Assembly: GCF_000517085.1 (NCBI RefSeq)
Contig: NZ_KI912107.1
Coordinates: 992,398-1,056,397 of the forward strand
Length of the DNA: 64,000 nucleotides
DNA from: Saccharicrinis fermentans DSM 9555 = JCM 21142
GTDB taxonomy: Bacteria > Bacteroidota > Bacteroidia > Bacteroidales > Marinilabiliaceae
Direction of reading: 5' to 3'
The stretch's first letter is position 1; each line of letters starts with the position of its first letter. The position numbers and the translations under genes were made by a program. Below are positions 27,496 to 36,915 of the stretch, in pieces. The notes beneath the pieces are model-generated. The model was not told the origin of the DNA. It was given only the letters and a program-made list of their open reading frames with translations, and ran no database searches.

Positions 27496-30190
27496 AAGTA
27501 TGAATATTTCTCCAATTTTCAATATAAACATTGAGTACATTGAGTGGGGTAATAAATTCGTTGGATATATTTGCAAAGAGCTGTTTTTTAAAACTAAGCA
27601 GGTTCTCTGATTTTTCATGTTCAATATGTTCAATCTCCAGAGCTCTCATTATTTTATTTGTTTTTCGTTCTTTTAAAATAATGTATAGTAGGGAGGAGAG
27701 TATGATGATAAAGTATAGCGTAATGGCCCACCAGGTCTCATAATAGGCTGGATTTACACGGATCCTTAACTGACGCGCTTCTGCTCTCCAAAGGCCATTG
27801 TTATTGGAAGCGTTATATTTTAGTGTGTACTCTCCTGGTTTTAAATTAGCATATGTAATCTCTCTGATGGATGCTTTAATGTATCGCCAATCATCGTCAA
27901 CTCCTTCCAGCATGATGGCATATCGGTTGTTTTCAGGAGAAGCATAGGATAATGCGGAAAAAGCAAACGAGAGTGTATTGTTGGTGTGGTTTAATATGAG
28001 AGGGTTGTTGTTAGTGGGCATTTTAATAGTTTGGTTACCCTGTTTGATATTCGTGATGGCCACATGAGGTATGGACGGATTGGGAACGATAGAGTGGGGG
28101 AAGAATGCGTTAAATCCTTTATTACCCCCGAGGTAGAGCTTGCCATTTGTGTCTTTGTATATGGCATTTCTGATGAAATTATTATTCAAAAGTTCCGTTG
28201 ATTTGGGGAATATGGAGTAGGATATGGATTCTTTATTTAGATCAATCCTTACAAGTCCTTGACTTGATGCTACCCAAAGAAAATGGTCATTATCTTCAAT
28301 GATGCTGAATATGGTTTCTCCAATAATATTATCCACCTCTTTTACAAGCTTGAAATTATTGTTGTTCATTTTTTTCCTTAAGAGCTTGCCTCCTGTGGTT
28401 CCTATCCATATTGTCCCATCAGAGCCTTTGTACATGGTGCTTATTTGAGATGAGGTTTTGAATAGTTTGGAAGTGCTGGAATTTAAATTTTCAAATTGTA
28501 CAGGATAATGGGTTTCGAGTCTCGTTTTTAACTTGTTAATTCCTTTGTCAAATGTTGCGATCCAAAGTTGTTTGTTATCATCCTCAATTATTTTTGAAAT
28601 CAGGTTACTACTAATGGAGTGGGGGTTATCTTCTTCGTGTGTGTAACGTACGATGCTAAAGTTTTCAAGTTTAATGGGGTAGTGTTTGATGATTTTATAA
28701 ATTCCTTTTTCTGTCCCTGCCCATATATTACCCAAATGATCCTGAAGCAGATCAACAACAGTCTCGGCATTGAAGTTAAAAACATGATTGTCTTGGTTGA
28801 TTTCTATGGAATGACCAGTTTTGGGGTCATATTTAATGAGGCCTAGGTATCTGGTTCCAAGCCATAGGTAACCATCACTGTCCCATAAAAAACAATTAAT
28901 AGTATTTAGTGCTGGATTGAGTTTGTTGTAGGTTGGATGCGAGGTATAGGGAATAAAGCAATTGTCAGTGAACGAATATTCTCCAAAACCATAACCTCTG
29001 AGTCCAATTAAAAAATGGCCTTGGGGGTCGATTGTAATAGCTGTTGCAGCTTGACTTAAAAGTTTATTGGTTTCAAGAGGGATAATATATGTATAAAAGT
29101 TTTGAGAAAAAGGATTGGTAAGATATACGCCTGTGAGGGTTCCGGCCCAAATAAAGTTATTGTTGTCACATAATATAGAAAATACCTCATATTGAAGGTT
29201 GTATGAGGGCTCTGAATCGATGTTTTTGATTAATACTACCTCTGGAGATGCACTTTGGGGCTTTTGTACTTGAATGACTCCATTGGTTGTGCCTAACCAT
29301 AAATTACCTTTTTTATCTATATCTATGTCGTATATAATATTGTTGTTGTTTAAGTTATTTAATTTGTGTTCTAGGTTTAACTGGTAATCTTGTGCAAGTG
29401 AAACACAAACAAGTCCTTTTCCCCATAAGCCAAGCCAATATTTGTTGTTGCTCGTTTCATGTATGGAATAGGGAGTGTGTTCGGAGAATAGCAGATCCTT
29501 AGTAATGCCTTGAATTGTTTTGTAGATCCTTTTTTTTTCATTAATAATAATCAGGTTACCTTCCCATGTTGTAATCCAGGTATTTCCTTGACTATCGCAA
29601 TATATTTTAACGATCCATTCTGAGGACATGTCTATTCTGGAGTCGTTCTTATTGAATTCTTCAAAATGATTGTTTTTTGTGTTTAATTTTAAAACTCCAC
29701 CACCACCTGTTCCTATCCAAATGTTATCCTCAGCGTCGGTAGCTAGGGTGTTAATTTTATTATAGGATTGTGATTTCCAGTTTTTTTTATTGGTGTTAAA
29801 AAATGAAAAGGTTTCATTGTTCTCATCTAGCCTTGCCACTCCATGATCCGTCGCAAACCATAGTGTTCCATCGGTGGTTTGAACAATGTCCGAAAAATTA
29901 TTTGTGATCAATCCTTGGGTTAGATATTTTGAAGTTGAATATAATTTTAATTCATAACCATCATAACGAATCAGACCTTCTGGTGTGGCAAACCACATAT
30001 AGCCATTAGATCCTTTAAATACTTTTCTTATTTCTTCTGTAGGTAACCCTTCATTGCCTGATATCATAGAAACTGAATATGTTTCTGAGGGTAATTCATT
30101 GTTAGACCAAACTGGAATTGAAATATTCCATGCAATAAGGAACATTATAACTATTTGATGACTATATGATGAGTTATTTATACTTGCCAT
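27458..30190 (-). CDS. Hybrid two-component regulator, N-terminal part: propeller sensor, Y_Y_Y, TM, start of HisKA
   Basis: 910 residues as read here, of which the last few after the C tract ('TGLTIGTT') are out of frame. A signal/anchor is followed by about fourteen propeller blades ('YMWFATPEGLIRYDGYELK', 'TLWFATDHGVARLDE', 'NIWIGTGGGGVLKLN', 'YLWLGTRYLGLIKYD'), a Y_Y_Y domain ('AIMLEGVDDDWRYIKA', 'PGEYTLKYNASNNNGLW'), one TM ('WAITLYFIIILSSLLYIIL') and a HisKA start 'FKKQLFANISNEFITPLNVL'. In active kinases the last motif is NISHE; here the phosphoacceptor His is Asn. The gene is divergent from the lipoprotein-SusC-SusD operon at 30.6 kb and convergent with the sulfatases, and could control either. 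The periplasmic sensor looks intact. Whether it signals is doubtful. Confidence 0.88.
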   Translation of the reverse strand: MASINNSSYSHQIVIMFLIAWNISIPVWSNNELPSETYSVSMISGNEGLPTEEIRKVFKGSNGYMWFATPEGLIRYDGYELKLYSTSKYLTQGLITNNFSDIVQTTDGTLWFATDHGVARLDENNETFSFFNTNKKNWKSQSYNKINTLATDAEDNIWIGTGGGGVLKLNTKNNHFEEFNKNDSRIDMSSEWIVKIYCDSQGNTWITTWEGNLIIINEKKRIYKTIQGITKDLLFSEHTPYSIHETSNNKYWLGLWGKGLVCVSLAQDYQLNLEHKLNNLNNNNIIYDIDIDKKGNLWLGTTNGVIQVQKPQSASPEVVLIKNIDSEPSYNLQYEVFSILCDNNNFIWAGTLTGVYLTNPFSQNFYTYIIPLETNKLLSQAATAITIDPQGHFLIGLRGYGFGEYSFTDNCFIPYTSHPTYNKLNPALNTINCFLWDSDGYLWLGTRYLGLIKYDPKTGHSIEINQDNHVFNFNAETVVDLLQDHLGNIWAGTEKGIYKIIKHYPIKLENFSIVRYTHEEDNPHSISSNLISKIIEDDNKQLWIATFDKGINKLKTRLETHYPVQFENLNSSTSKLFKTSSQISTMYKGSDGTIWIGTTGGKLLRKKMNNNNFKLVKEVDNIIGETIFSIIEDNDHFLWVASSQGLVRIDLNKESISYSIFPKSTELLNNNFIRNAIYKDTNGKLYLGGNKGFNAFFPHSIVPNPSIPHVAITNIKQGNQTIKMPTNNNPLILNHTNNTLSFAFSALSYASPENNRYAIMLEGVDDDWRYIKASIREITYANLKPGEYTLKYNASNNNGLWRAEARQLRIRVNPAYYETWWAITLYFIIILSSLLYIILKERKTNKIMRALEIEHIEHEKSENLLSFKKQLFANISNEFITPLNVLNVYIENWRNIHTSPPPTGLTIGTT
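27486..27495 (-). repeat. Ten-C homopolymer (G on + strand) inside the hybrid regulator gene
   Basis: Ten G residues on the + strand are C on the coding strand. The upstream frame reads Ser-Pro-Pro-Pro-Thr and stops soon after; the downstream regulator frame needs nine (or twelve) C to be joined as Ser-Pro-Pro-Gln-Gln. Tracts of this length are known slipped-strand sites. It is either an ON/OFF switch, a fixed mutation, or a sequencing error. Confidence 0.85.
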
Positions 30191-30467
30191 TGTTTAAGTT
30201 TTTAAGACTTTTTTTATAAAAAAATCAAAAATTATTAAAAATAGTATCTGCATGATTCTTAATTATAGATCATTTATGAAAGAATATCTTAAAAAACAAT
30301 CTTAAATATATGATAATGCATTGATATATAGTATTTAAAGTATGTTTTGAACCTAGGTGCTTTTTATTCTATTTGAATTAAAAGTGATAATAAATGAATC
30401 TAAATCACAAAAATTCGACTGAAATATAAGGTTTATTTGTGAATATAAGCGCTTTGATTTGGAAATG
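30191..30467. other. Divergent promoter region between the regulator and the second PUL
   Basis: The regulator (- strand) and the lipoprotein operon (+ strand) are divergent across 393 bp. This part is very AT-rich and without a reading frame. I found no exact TAnnTTTG box; promoters for both directions must lie here. The remaining part holds leader element E2. Confidence 0.5.
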
Positions 30468-30557
30468 ATGAAACGAGCCATGGGAATTGTTTCTCACACA
30501 GGGGAATGATTAATGTTGGTGAGTTCTAAATGACCACTGAAAGATAAATTTAATCAT
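30468..30557 (+). promoter_or_regulatory. Structured leader element, copy E2 (before the second PUL)
   Basis: 5' arm ATGAAACGAGCC (30468-30479), identical to E1, pairs with GGTGAGTTCTAAAT (30518-30531) with G.T pairs and two mismatches. The inner hairpin is TTCTC with GGGAA. The conserved ATG at fixed spacing (27 nt after the arm) is at 30558 and opens a 9-codon frame rather than the lipoprotein gene, which starts at 30584. Confidence 0.6.
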
Positions 30558-30587
30558 ATGAAAATAAATACATTTTTTAAGTTATGA
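30558..30587 (+). CDS. Nine-codon leader ORF overlapping the lipoprotein start
   Basis: ATG at 30558 opens Met-Lys-Ile-Asn-Thr-Phe-Phe-Lys-Leu and its TGA (30585-30587) overlaps the ATG (30584-30586) of the next gene as ATGA. This arrangement could couple translation. It may also be a relic of an earlier gene start carried with leader element E2. There is no direct proof of translation. Confidence 0.3.
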   Translation: MKINTFFKL

Positions 30588-32023
30588 AGAGAAAACTAAA
30601 ATTAGGGAAGGTAGGAGTTTTATTAATGGCCGCTCTATTCTTTATGTCATCTTGTGATAGTGATGACGATAAAAAATGGACAGCTACCGTTGATCCTGTT
30701 CTGACTTTATCAGCAGATAAAATTCATAGTAAACCAGGAAGGACATTTACTATTGAAGGCCGTATTGAAGATGAAGTTGGTATTAAATCCATATCATTGA
30801 AAATTGATGAGTGGTATCTTGATAAAGTAATAGAACTAAATAAGGATGATGCTATTATTAAGGCATATGATCTAAATTATAGTTTTTTGATTCCAGAGAG
30901 TGCAGAAGACAAAGAGTTTGAGATTGATGTGGCAGTTACAAACTTAGGAGGACTTATAACATCCAAAACTTTAAAAGTTTTTATGGATGGCGACTTCGTA
31001 GATCCGGTGCTTCAAGTAAGTAGTCCGGTAGATGGTTTGACCATTGAACCTACTGAAGAAACTCCTCTTGATCTATTATGTACGATAAGTGATGATCGTC
31101 AATTGGGATACCTGATTGTAGAAGAAGAAAACTTGAACTTCTATGATAGTATTTCTTTTGTAGGTATGGGCGTAAGTTTGTATGATTATGCCCAAACAGT
31201 GATGTTGCCCGCAGAAAAACAAAGTTATCACTTTAATTTCACAGTAGCCGATAGTGCAGGTTTGTTGGTTACCACAATGCGTACAGTGGAGGCTTCTTTT
31301 GTATATCAAAAAATGTATTTGGCCGATGTTGAGACGGATGCAGAACTAGTGTCTGACCTGTTTGGTGTTCCAATGTTGATTGAAACTACTGGGTCTAATA
31401 CTTTTGTTGCCGAGTATTATTCCGCAGCTGCCAATACCGAAGTGAAGTTTATTCCTCAAACTTCTAGTTTTGATCCGCATTGTTTTGGAATAGATCCTTC
31501 AAATAGTGAAAAACTTATTGATTCAAGAGAAGCGCTGCCAATCATTTTACCTGAAGTGGGATATTATCGCATTAACATTGATGTTAATGAGCTAACTTTT
31601 AGTGTAGAAAAATTTGTGCCAGATTACTGGTTCTTTGAATCAAAAACGGAGTTCCCTGATGATGATGATTATATTAATAGTACGTGGGTAGGAGAACTTG
31701 GAATCGTAGGTAAAGGGTTTCCAGAATATCCTGATCAAAATTGGTCAACAGGTAATCCTGTTACCTTTGATCGTGATCCAGATAACCTTTATCGATTTAC
31801 AAAAACTTTAGATATGGAAGGTACAGTAGAAATGATATTCCAACCACAACATCCTTGGGGCTGGTGGCCTGATCCATTTTGGAGGTTTGACAGGTCGGTA
31901 GATCCAGAAATGACCGTATTAAAAGGCGGTAATAATGTGACTATGGAAGTGCCTTCGCGCATTAGATATACCATTACTTTTGACAGTTATCTTAACAGAG
32001 CTAAAGCTGTTAAAGTAGATTGA
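30584..32023 (+). CDS. Surface lipoprotein with Ig-like domains, first gene of the second SusC/D operon
   Basis: 479 residues, lipobox 'FMSSC' followed by the acidic 'DSDDDKKW', which resembles a lipoprotein export signal for surface display in Bacteroidota. Two Ig/cadherin-like repeats follow ('LSADKIHSKPGRTFTIEGRI', 'DPVLQVSSPVDGL'), then a long beta-rich part with SusE/SusF-like features. The C-terminus is rich in Trp ('HPWGWWPDPFWRFD'), compatible with sugar stacking. No catalytic motif is seen. In most PULs such binding proteins follow SusD; here the gene precedes SusC by 74 bp, with a hairpin in between. Proposed role: glycan capture at the cell surface. The family name is not certain. 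Confidence 0.7.
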   Translation: MKRKLKLGKVGVLLMAALFFMSSCDSDDDKKWTATVDPVLTLSADKIHSKPGRTFTIEGRIEDEVGIKSISLKIDEWYLDKVIELNKDDAIIKAYDLNYSFLIPESAEDKEFEIDVAVTNLGGLITSKTLKVFMDGDFVDPVLQVSSPVDGLTIEPTEETPLDLLCTISDDRQLGYLIVEEENLNFYDSISFVGMGVSLYDYAQTVMLPAEKQSYHFNFTVADSAGLLVTTMRTVEASFVYQKMYLADVETDAELVSDLFGVPMLIETTGSNTFVAEYYSAAANTEVKFIPQTSSFDPHCFGIDPSNSEKLIDSREALPIILPEVGYYRINIDVNELTFSVEKFVPDYWFFESKTEFPDDDDYINSTWVGELGIVGKGFPEYPDQNWSTGNPVTFDRDPDNLYRFTKTLDMEGTVEMIFQPQHPWGWWPDPFWRFDRSVDPEMTVLKGGNNVTMEVPSRIRYTITFDSYLNRAKAVKVD

Positions 32024-32033
32024 GAAAAAACAA

Positions 32034-32062
32034 AATTTCCGGTGCACAATTCACCGGAAATT
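32034..32062 (+). terminator. Intercistronic hairpin between lipoprotein and SusC
   Basis: AATTTCCGGTG (32034-32044) and CACCGGAAATT (32052-32062) form a perfect 11-bp stem with a 7-nt loop, 10 bp after the lipoprotein stop and 36 bp before SusC. No T-run follows. It could attenuate or stabilise the transcript so that SusC/SusD levels differ from the lipoprotein. Confidence 0.6.
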
Positions 32063-32097
32063 AGCTTGATACATTAAATAATATTCAATTTATAAGA

Positions 32098-35000
32098 ATG
32101 AAACGATTAATATATAATAAGATAGGTTTGTTGACCTTACTTCTATTGATCCCTGTTTTTGGCTTCGCTCAAGAGAAAACCATTAAGGGTAAAATTACGG
32201 ACGAAACAGGCTATGGAGTCCCTGGGGTTTCTGTTGTTATACAAGGAACGACCAATGGTACTATTACTAACATAGAGGGAGAGTATGTTTTAAACGCCAT
32301 AGCTGGTGAAACATTGCATGTCAGCTTTATTGGGTATAAATCACAAACGGTAGTTGTGAGTGCATCTGGTTCGGTTTATGATTTTGTTTTAGAAGAAGAA
32401 TTTATTTCATTGAATGAGGTGGTGGCTATTGGTTATGGTAAAGCCCAGAAGAAGGATCTAACCAGTGCTATTTCGTCTGTAGATGGTGATGCCCTCAAAA
32501 CAATGAGCGTGGGTAATCCGGTGTCGGCTTTGCAAGGAAAAGCTGCTGGAATACAAGTGGTCTCAGGTAGTGGTGCTCCGGGTAGTGCTCCTAAAGTGCT
32601 GATTAGAGGTTTTACATCTGTAACTTTAGGTGCGGAACCTTTGTATGTGGTGGATGGAGTACCCATGGGTACTAATATCAATTTTTTGAATGCGAATGAG
32701 ATTGAAAGAATGGATGTGTTAAAAGATGCATCGGCATCTGCTATTTATGGTAGTAGGGGTTCCAATGGTGTTATTTTAATTACCACCAAAAAAGGTAAGG
32801 ATGGTAAAACGAATTTTTCTGCTGATTTGAGCTATGGCGTACAAGTGTTTGAAAAGCCGTATGAAATGGCCGATGCTACTGAGTATGCCCAAATTATGAA
32901 TCAGTCTTTATTAAATGTGAACCTGGATGCACGTTTTGATGATCCGAGCTCTTTGGGTAAAGGAACCGATTGGTGGGGGGAAGGTGTTAATAAGCTTTCG
33001 CCGCAAACAAACTTCTCATTTCAAGCGAATGGGGGTAGTGAAAAATTTAGATATGCCGTTTCTTTAAGTTATTTTGATCAGGAATCATTTTATAATTCGG
33101 GAGAATGGGAAAGATTTACCGGAAGAATTTCATTAGACTGGACTTTTTCAGATAAAGTAAAGGCTGGTATAATGATGAATCCTCGTCGAGAAAAATGGGA
33201 TAACACGCCAAGCTGGTATCAGGATTATTTACTTATTGATCCGATTACACCTATTTATCGACCTGAAGCAGAGCAGGCTGGTTTGAATGAGTATAGTATT
33301 TTTCAACGTTCTTACTATACGTATACCTGGAATCCGATTGCCCGAGATGCCCGAAATTTTGGAAATGGGGGTTATTATGCAGCGGCCTCTAATTTATATG
33401 TGACATATGAACCTATTGAAAATTTAGAAATTAAGTCGCAAATTAATGGTGATTTTAAATTTAATCATGCAGATGATTTTATACCTGATTTTGTGATTGA
33501 TGGTGCACATGAATGGAATGCAGTGAATTCTGTTTCCAGAGATTATCAGTTTGATAAATATTGGAACTGGACAAATACAGCCACCTATACATTGAAGAAA
33601 GATGCCCACAGCTTAACTACCATGGTGGGGGCTACCCTTGAAAAGTGGAACTATAGCAATATTGAAGGTAGTAAGGAAAATATACCCAACAATTCAGAGT
33701 TGTTGAGAGAGCTAGATGCTGCGACAAGTAATGATAAAATTTATGGTAATGAATGGGGAAACTCTATAGAATCATTCTTAGGGCGTGTTTCTTATAATTT
33801 TTTAAATAGATATTATTTAACAGGAACTTACCGAATTGATGGTGCCTCAAAATTTTTGGGAGATAATAAATGGGGAGCCTTCCCTTCTCTTTCTGCGGCA
33901 TGGCGTATTTCCGATGAAACTTTTATGCGTGGTTTCAATTTTTTGGATGATATGAAAATACGTATGGGATGGGGACGTTTGGGTAACCAAGGCCTGGAAA
34001 GCGGTCTATTTCTATCAACGCTGAGCACTGGCTATTATGTGATGGGTGATGATGCGTCTGTAGTGAATACTACTGCTCCCAGTTTGTTGGCTAATGAAGA
34101 TTTAAAGTGGGAAACTGTAGAAGATATTAATATTGGTACTGATGTTACCTTGTTTAATAGTAAAGCAACGGCCTCGGTAGAGTATTTTCAAAAGAAGACC
34201 ATTGATATGTTATTCGAAATGCCATATCCATACTATAGTGGTTATCCTAATTATTCTTCCATTATGTCTAATATTGGATCAATGAAGTCTTCAGGATGGG
34301 AATTGGCTCTGTCGTATCGGGATCATATTGGTGAATTGAATTTTGATGTGACCTTAACAGCGATGACCGGACAGGTAGAGATGACCAAATTGTCAAACAC
34401 AGCTCCTGTAGTTTATGGCACAGATGAAAAAACGAAAACTGTTGTGGGAGATGAGCCAGGTTATTATTTTGGCTATAAAACCGATGGCTTGTTTCAGAAT
34501 CAGTATGAGGTGAATTCGCATAGTAGCGATCAGGGTGTTTTGTTACAGCCTTATGCCCAACCTGGTGATATACGTTTTATAGATGTAAATGGAGATGGAG
34601 AATTGACCGGTGAGGATCGTACTAAAATTGGTAGTCCATGGCCCGACTTTACAACAGGACTAAATGTTAGTTTGTCATACAAGGGTTTTGACTTTTTGGC
34701 CAATGTATATGCCAGTATTGGTAATGATCTGGTGAATGAACTAAAAGATGACTTGTATAGTACTACAGCTTCAGAAAGTAATGTGAAGTCAGGTTTACTT
34801 AATACTGCATGGCATGGCGAGGGTACCAGTAATAGTATACCGCGCGTGTCGCATGTGGATAATAATCAAAATTATACCCGATTTAGTGATTTTTATGTGG
34901 AAGATGGTTCTTTTTTACGTTTAAAAAATCTTCAGCTGGGTTACACCATACCTCAAAGTTTATCGGAAAAAGCAGGTTTAAGCAGGTGTAGAGTGTATGT

Positions 35001-35142
35001 GTCAGGACAAAATCTGTTAACAGTAACAAATTATCAAGGTGTAGAGCCTGAGGTGGGTGGTAACGCACTGAATACCGGATTTGGTGGATGGACCTACCCT
35101 GTGTTGCCAACTTATTTGGTAGGATTAAATATTAACTTTTAA
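32098..35142 (+). CDS. SusC-family TonB-dependent outer-membrane transporter
   Basis: 1014 residues with a signal peptide ('LLTLLLLIPVFGFAQ'). Residues about 27-105 are the CarboxypepD_reg-like domain ('IKGKITDETGYGVPGVSVVI', 'GTTNGTITNIEGEYVL'). The SusC motif 'LNEVVAIGYGKAQKKDLTSA' leads into the plug ('VLIRGFTSVTLGAEPLYVVDG', 'IERMDVLKDASASAIYGSRG', 'GVILITTKKGK'), followed by the 22-strand-type barrel ending 'YLVGLNINF'. There is no STN domain, so it is a pure transporter and not a transducer. It forms a pair with the SusD 34 bp downstream. In this locus it probably imports hemicellulose- or arabinogalactan-type oligosaccharides (inference from GH30, GH5, GH43 and GH2). Confidence 0.97.
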   Translation: MKRLIYNKIGLLTLLLLIPVFGFAQEKTIKGKITDETGYGVPGVSVVIQGTTNGTITNIEGEYVLNAIAGETLHVSFIGYKSQTVVVSASGSVYDFVLEEEFISLNEVVAIGYGKAQKKDLTSAISSVDGDALKTMSVGNPVSALQGKAAGIQVVSGSGAPGSAPKVLIRGFTSVTLGAEPLYVVDGVPMGTNINFLNANEIERMDVLKDASASAIYGSRGSNGVILITTKKGKDGKTNFSADLSYGVQVFEKPYEMADATEYAQIMNQSLLNVNLDARFDDPSSLGKGTDWWGEGVNKLSPQTNFSFQANGGSEKFRYAVSLSYFDQESFYNSGEWERFTGRISLDWTFSDKVKAGIMMNPRREKWDNTPSWYQDYLLIDPITPIYRPEAEQAGLNEYSIFQRSYYTYTWNPIARDARNFGNGGYYAAASNLYVTYEPIENLEIKSQINGDFKFNHADDFIPDFVIDGAHEWNAVNSVSRDYQFDKYWNWTNTATYTLKKDAHSLTTMVGATLEKWNYSNIEGSKENIPNNSELLRELDAATSNDKIYGNEWGNSIESFLGRVSYNFLNRYYLTGTYRIDGASKFLGDNKWGAFPSLSAAWRISDETFMRGFNFLDDMKIRMGWGRLGNQGLESGLFLSTLSTGYYVMGDDASVVNTTAPSLLANEDLKWETVEDINIGTDVTLFNSKATASVEYFQKKTIDMLFEMPYPYYSGYPNYSSIMSNIGSMKSSGWELALSYRDHIGELNFDVTLTAMTGQVEMTKLSNTAPVVYGTDEKTKTVVGDEPGYYFGYKTDGLFQNQYEVNSHSSDQGVLLQPYAQPGDIRFIDVNGDGELTGEDRTKIGSPWPDFTTGLNVSLSYKGFDFLANVYASIGNDLVNELKDDLYSTTASESNVKSGLLNTAWHGEGTSNSIPRVSHVDNNQNYTRFSDFYVEDGSFLRLKNLQLGYTIPQSLSEKAGLSRCRVYVSGQNLLTVTNYQGVEPEVGGNALNTGFGGWTYPVLPTYLVGLNINF

Positions 35143-35176
35143 TCGAACATTCAATTATTGATTAAACTGAGAAATA

Positions 35177-36787
35177 ATGAAGAGAAATAAATATATATAT
35201 CTTATAGCAGTTCTTTTGGGAGTGTTTACATCTTGCGAAGATTTTATAGATATAGACAGCAGAGGAAAACAAACTGTTGACAACTATTTTCAAACAAATG
35301 ACGAATGTGAGGCCTATGTAAATGGCTTATACCAAAGCTTAACTTTTTATAGCGACTGGTGGAAACAATATTTGTTCTTAGCCAATAATATGGCTAGTGA
35401 TGATGCATGGATGGGAAACCTAAGTCAAGATCCTGGTGATGCATATCCTTTTGCTCACTATACCATTGAAGCTTCTAATGCACCTGCAAAATTAGCCGAC
35501 CATTATGTGCATGAATATTACCATATAAACAATTGTAATATAGCGCTGAAAAGTATACCCTCTTCACCTATTGAAGATGAGGATAAAGAAAGATATATCG
35601 CTGAAGTAAAGTTTTTAAGGGCCTTTACCTACTGGGAGCTCATACAAAATTTTGGGGATGTGGTTTTGATGACAGAGCCGTTGGGTACTTCGAGTTTAAA
35701 TAAAACACGTTCTCCAAAGGCTGATGTGTATGCGCAAGTTGTACTAGATCTTCAGGAGGCAGCAAATGTTCTTCCATCTAGGTTTGCCGGATCAGATGTT
35801 GGACGAGTGACAAAATATGCTTGTCATGCTTTATTGGCGCGTACTTTTTTGTATATGAAAGAGTATGATAAAGCTTATGCCCATGCCGATACTGTGATCC
35901 GTTTTGGAGGTTATGCTTTGGAACCAAATTTTGTGGATATATGGAGTGTGTATAATCACAATGGTCAAGAGTCTATATTTGAAGTGCAAACAAGTGGTAA
36001 TCAGGATTATTCGGTTGGAAATATGTTTTCTGTTGTGATGAATGCACGTTCCGAAATTTGGTCCAGTGATGAAGAAGATAAGATTATGGATGGTTGGGGT
36101 TGGTGTGTTCCTTCTTCTCATCTCGAAAATGCCTTTATTTCTGAAGGTGATGATGTGAGAAGAAAAAGTACCATTATACGTTACGGTGAACCTGTTTATG
36201 GTGATGAGGAATTAAATCCTAATTATCAGTATAATATAGATATCAATAAATCGGGCAGAACCTGGAGGAAGTTCTATGTACCTATTGCTATGCGCCAGTC
36301 GCTCGCTAAAAAGGATGGACATATTCCTTTGCCATTTGTCTTGCTTCGCTTGGGAGAGATGTATTTAACAAGAGCAGAAGCCGCTTATTTTAACGGAGAG
36401 ATGAACCAGGCACATAGTGATATAAATACTATACGTAGTCGTGTTGGCTTGGGTAATAAAGATGATCTTACAGGGAATGATTTATTATATGCTATCTGGA
36501 AGGAAAGAAGATTGGAAATGGCATGTGAAGGTCAGCGTTTGTTCGATTTGCGTCGTCAAGTAGATCCTGTAACGAATAAGCCTATGATTGACTTAGCGAT
36601 GGGACCTGAAGGTTACTTTGTAAAGTATAATACAGAGGAAAGTACGGATGAATATGAAACCATTCATCCTAAAGAGAGCCAGGACAAGGGAAGCTATTTT
36701 ATAGAAGGTAGGCATGAGTTGTGGCCTATCCCACAGTCAGAAATTGATCGTAGTAATGGAGTGATATCTCAAAATCCAAATTATTAA
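35177..36787 (+). CDS. SusD/RagB-family outer-membrane glycan-binding lipoprotein
   Basis: 536 residues, lipobox 'VFTSC' (Cys about 20) followed by the family-typical 'EDFIDIDSRGKQTVDNYFQT'. TPR-like segments include 'EVKFLRAFTYWELIQNFGDVVLMTEPL', 'KYACHALLARTFLYMKEYDKAYAHADTVI' and 'LGEMYLTRAEAAYFNGEMNQAHSDINTIRSRVGL'. The C-terminal signature 'ERRLEMACEGQRLFDLRR' and 'HELWPIPQSEIDRSNGVISQNPNY' is standard. It docks on the SusC encoded upstream and binds glycan at the surface. A strong hairpin terminator follows, so the first transcript of this PUL is probably lipoprotein-SusC-SusD. Confidence 0.97.
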   Translation: MKRNKYIYLIAVLLGVFTSCEDFIDIDSRGKQTVDNYFQTNDECEAYVNGLYQSLTFYSDWWKQYLFLANNMASDDAWMGNLSQDPGDAYPFAHYTIEASNAPAKLADHYVHEYYHINNCNIALKSIPSSPIEDEDKERYIAEVKFLRAFTYWELIQNFGDVVLMTEPLGTSSLNKTRSPKADVYAQVVLDLQEAANVLPSRFAGSDVGRVTKYACHALLARTFLYMKEYDKAYAHADTVIRFGGYALEPNFVDIWSVYNHNGQESIFEVQTSGNQDYSVGNMFSVVMNARSEIWSSDEEDKIMDGWGWCVPSSHLENAFISEGDDVRRKSTIIRYGEPVYGDEELNPNYQYNIDINKSGRTWRKFYVPIAMRQSLAKKDGHIPLPFVLLRLGEMYLTRAEAAYFNGEMNQAHSDINTIRSRVGLGNKDDLTGNDLLYAIWKERRLEMACEGQRLFDLRRQVDPVTNKPMIDLAMGPEGYFVKYNTEESTDEYETIHPKESQDKGSYFIEGRHELWPIPQSEIDRSNGVISQNPNY

Positions 36788-36801
36788 CATATTGCATTAA
36801 C

Positions 36802-36827
36802 GGTTGGGTCTGTATGCAGACCCAACC
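36802..36827 (+). terminator. Terminator after SusD
   Basis: GGTTGGGTCTG (36802-36812) and CAGACCCAACC (36817-36827) form a perfect, GC-rich 11-bp stem closed by TATG, 15 bp after the SusD stop, followed by TTATTC. This is the strongest hairpin of the PUL and likely ends the SusC/SusD transcript. Confidence 0.8.
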
Positions 36828-36896
36828 TTATTCATCATTATATCCATTGGAAATTTTAGTGTAAGTAAGTGTCTTAAATTTAGTCTGTAAGCTTGT

Positions 36897-36904
36897 TAAC
36901 TTTG
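36897..36904 (+). promoter_or_regulatory. Candidate -7 box (TAACTTTG) for the GH30 operon
   Basis: TAACTTTG matches the Bacteroidota -7 consensus TAnnTTTG. No clear TTTG lies at the -33 position. It would give a leader of about 150 nt for the GH30 gene that includes the alternative hairpins at 36916-37004. Confidence 0.4.
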
Positions 36905-36915
36905 CGTTTCTTTGG

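Noticed and set aside
27486-27633. Separate start for the C-terminal regulator part at 27633
   Set aside because: Between 27633 and the C tract this frame is the wrong frame of the kinase start, so the sequence there is not real protein.
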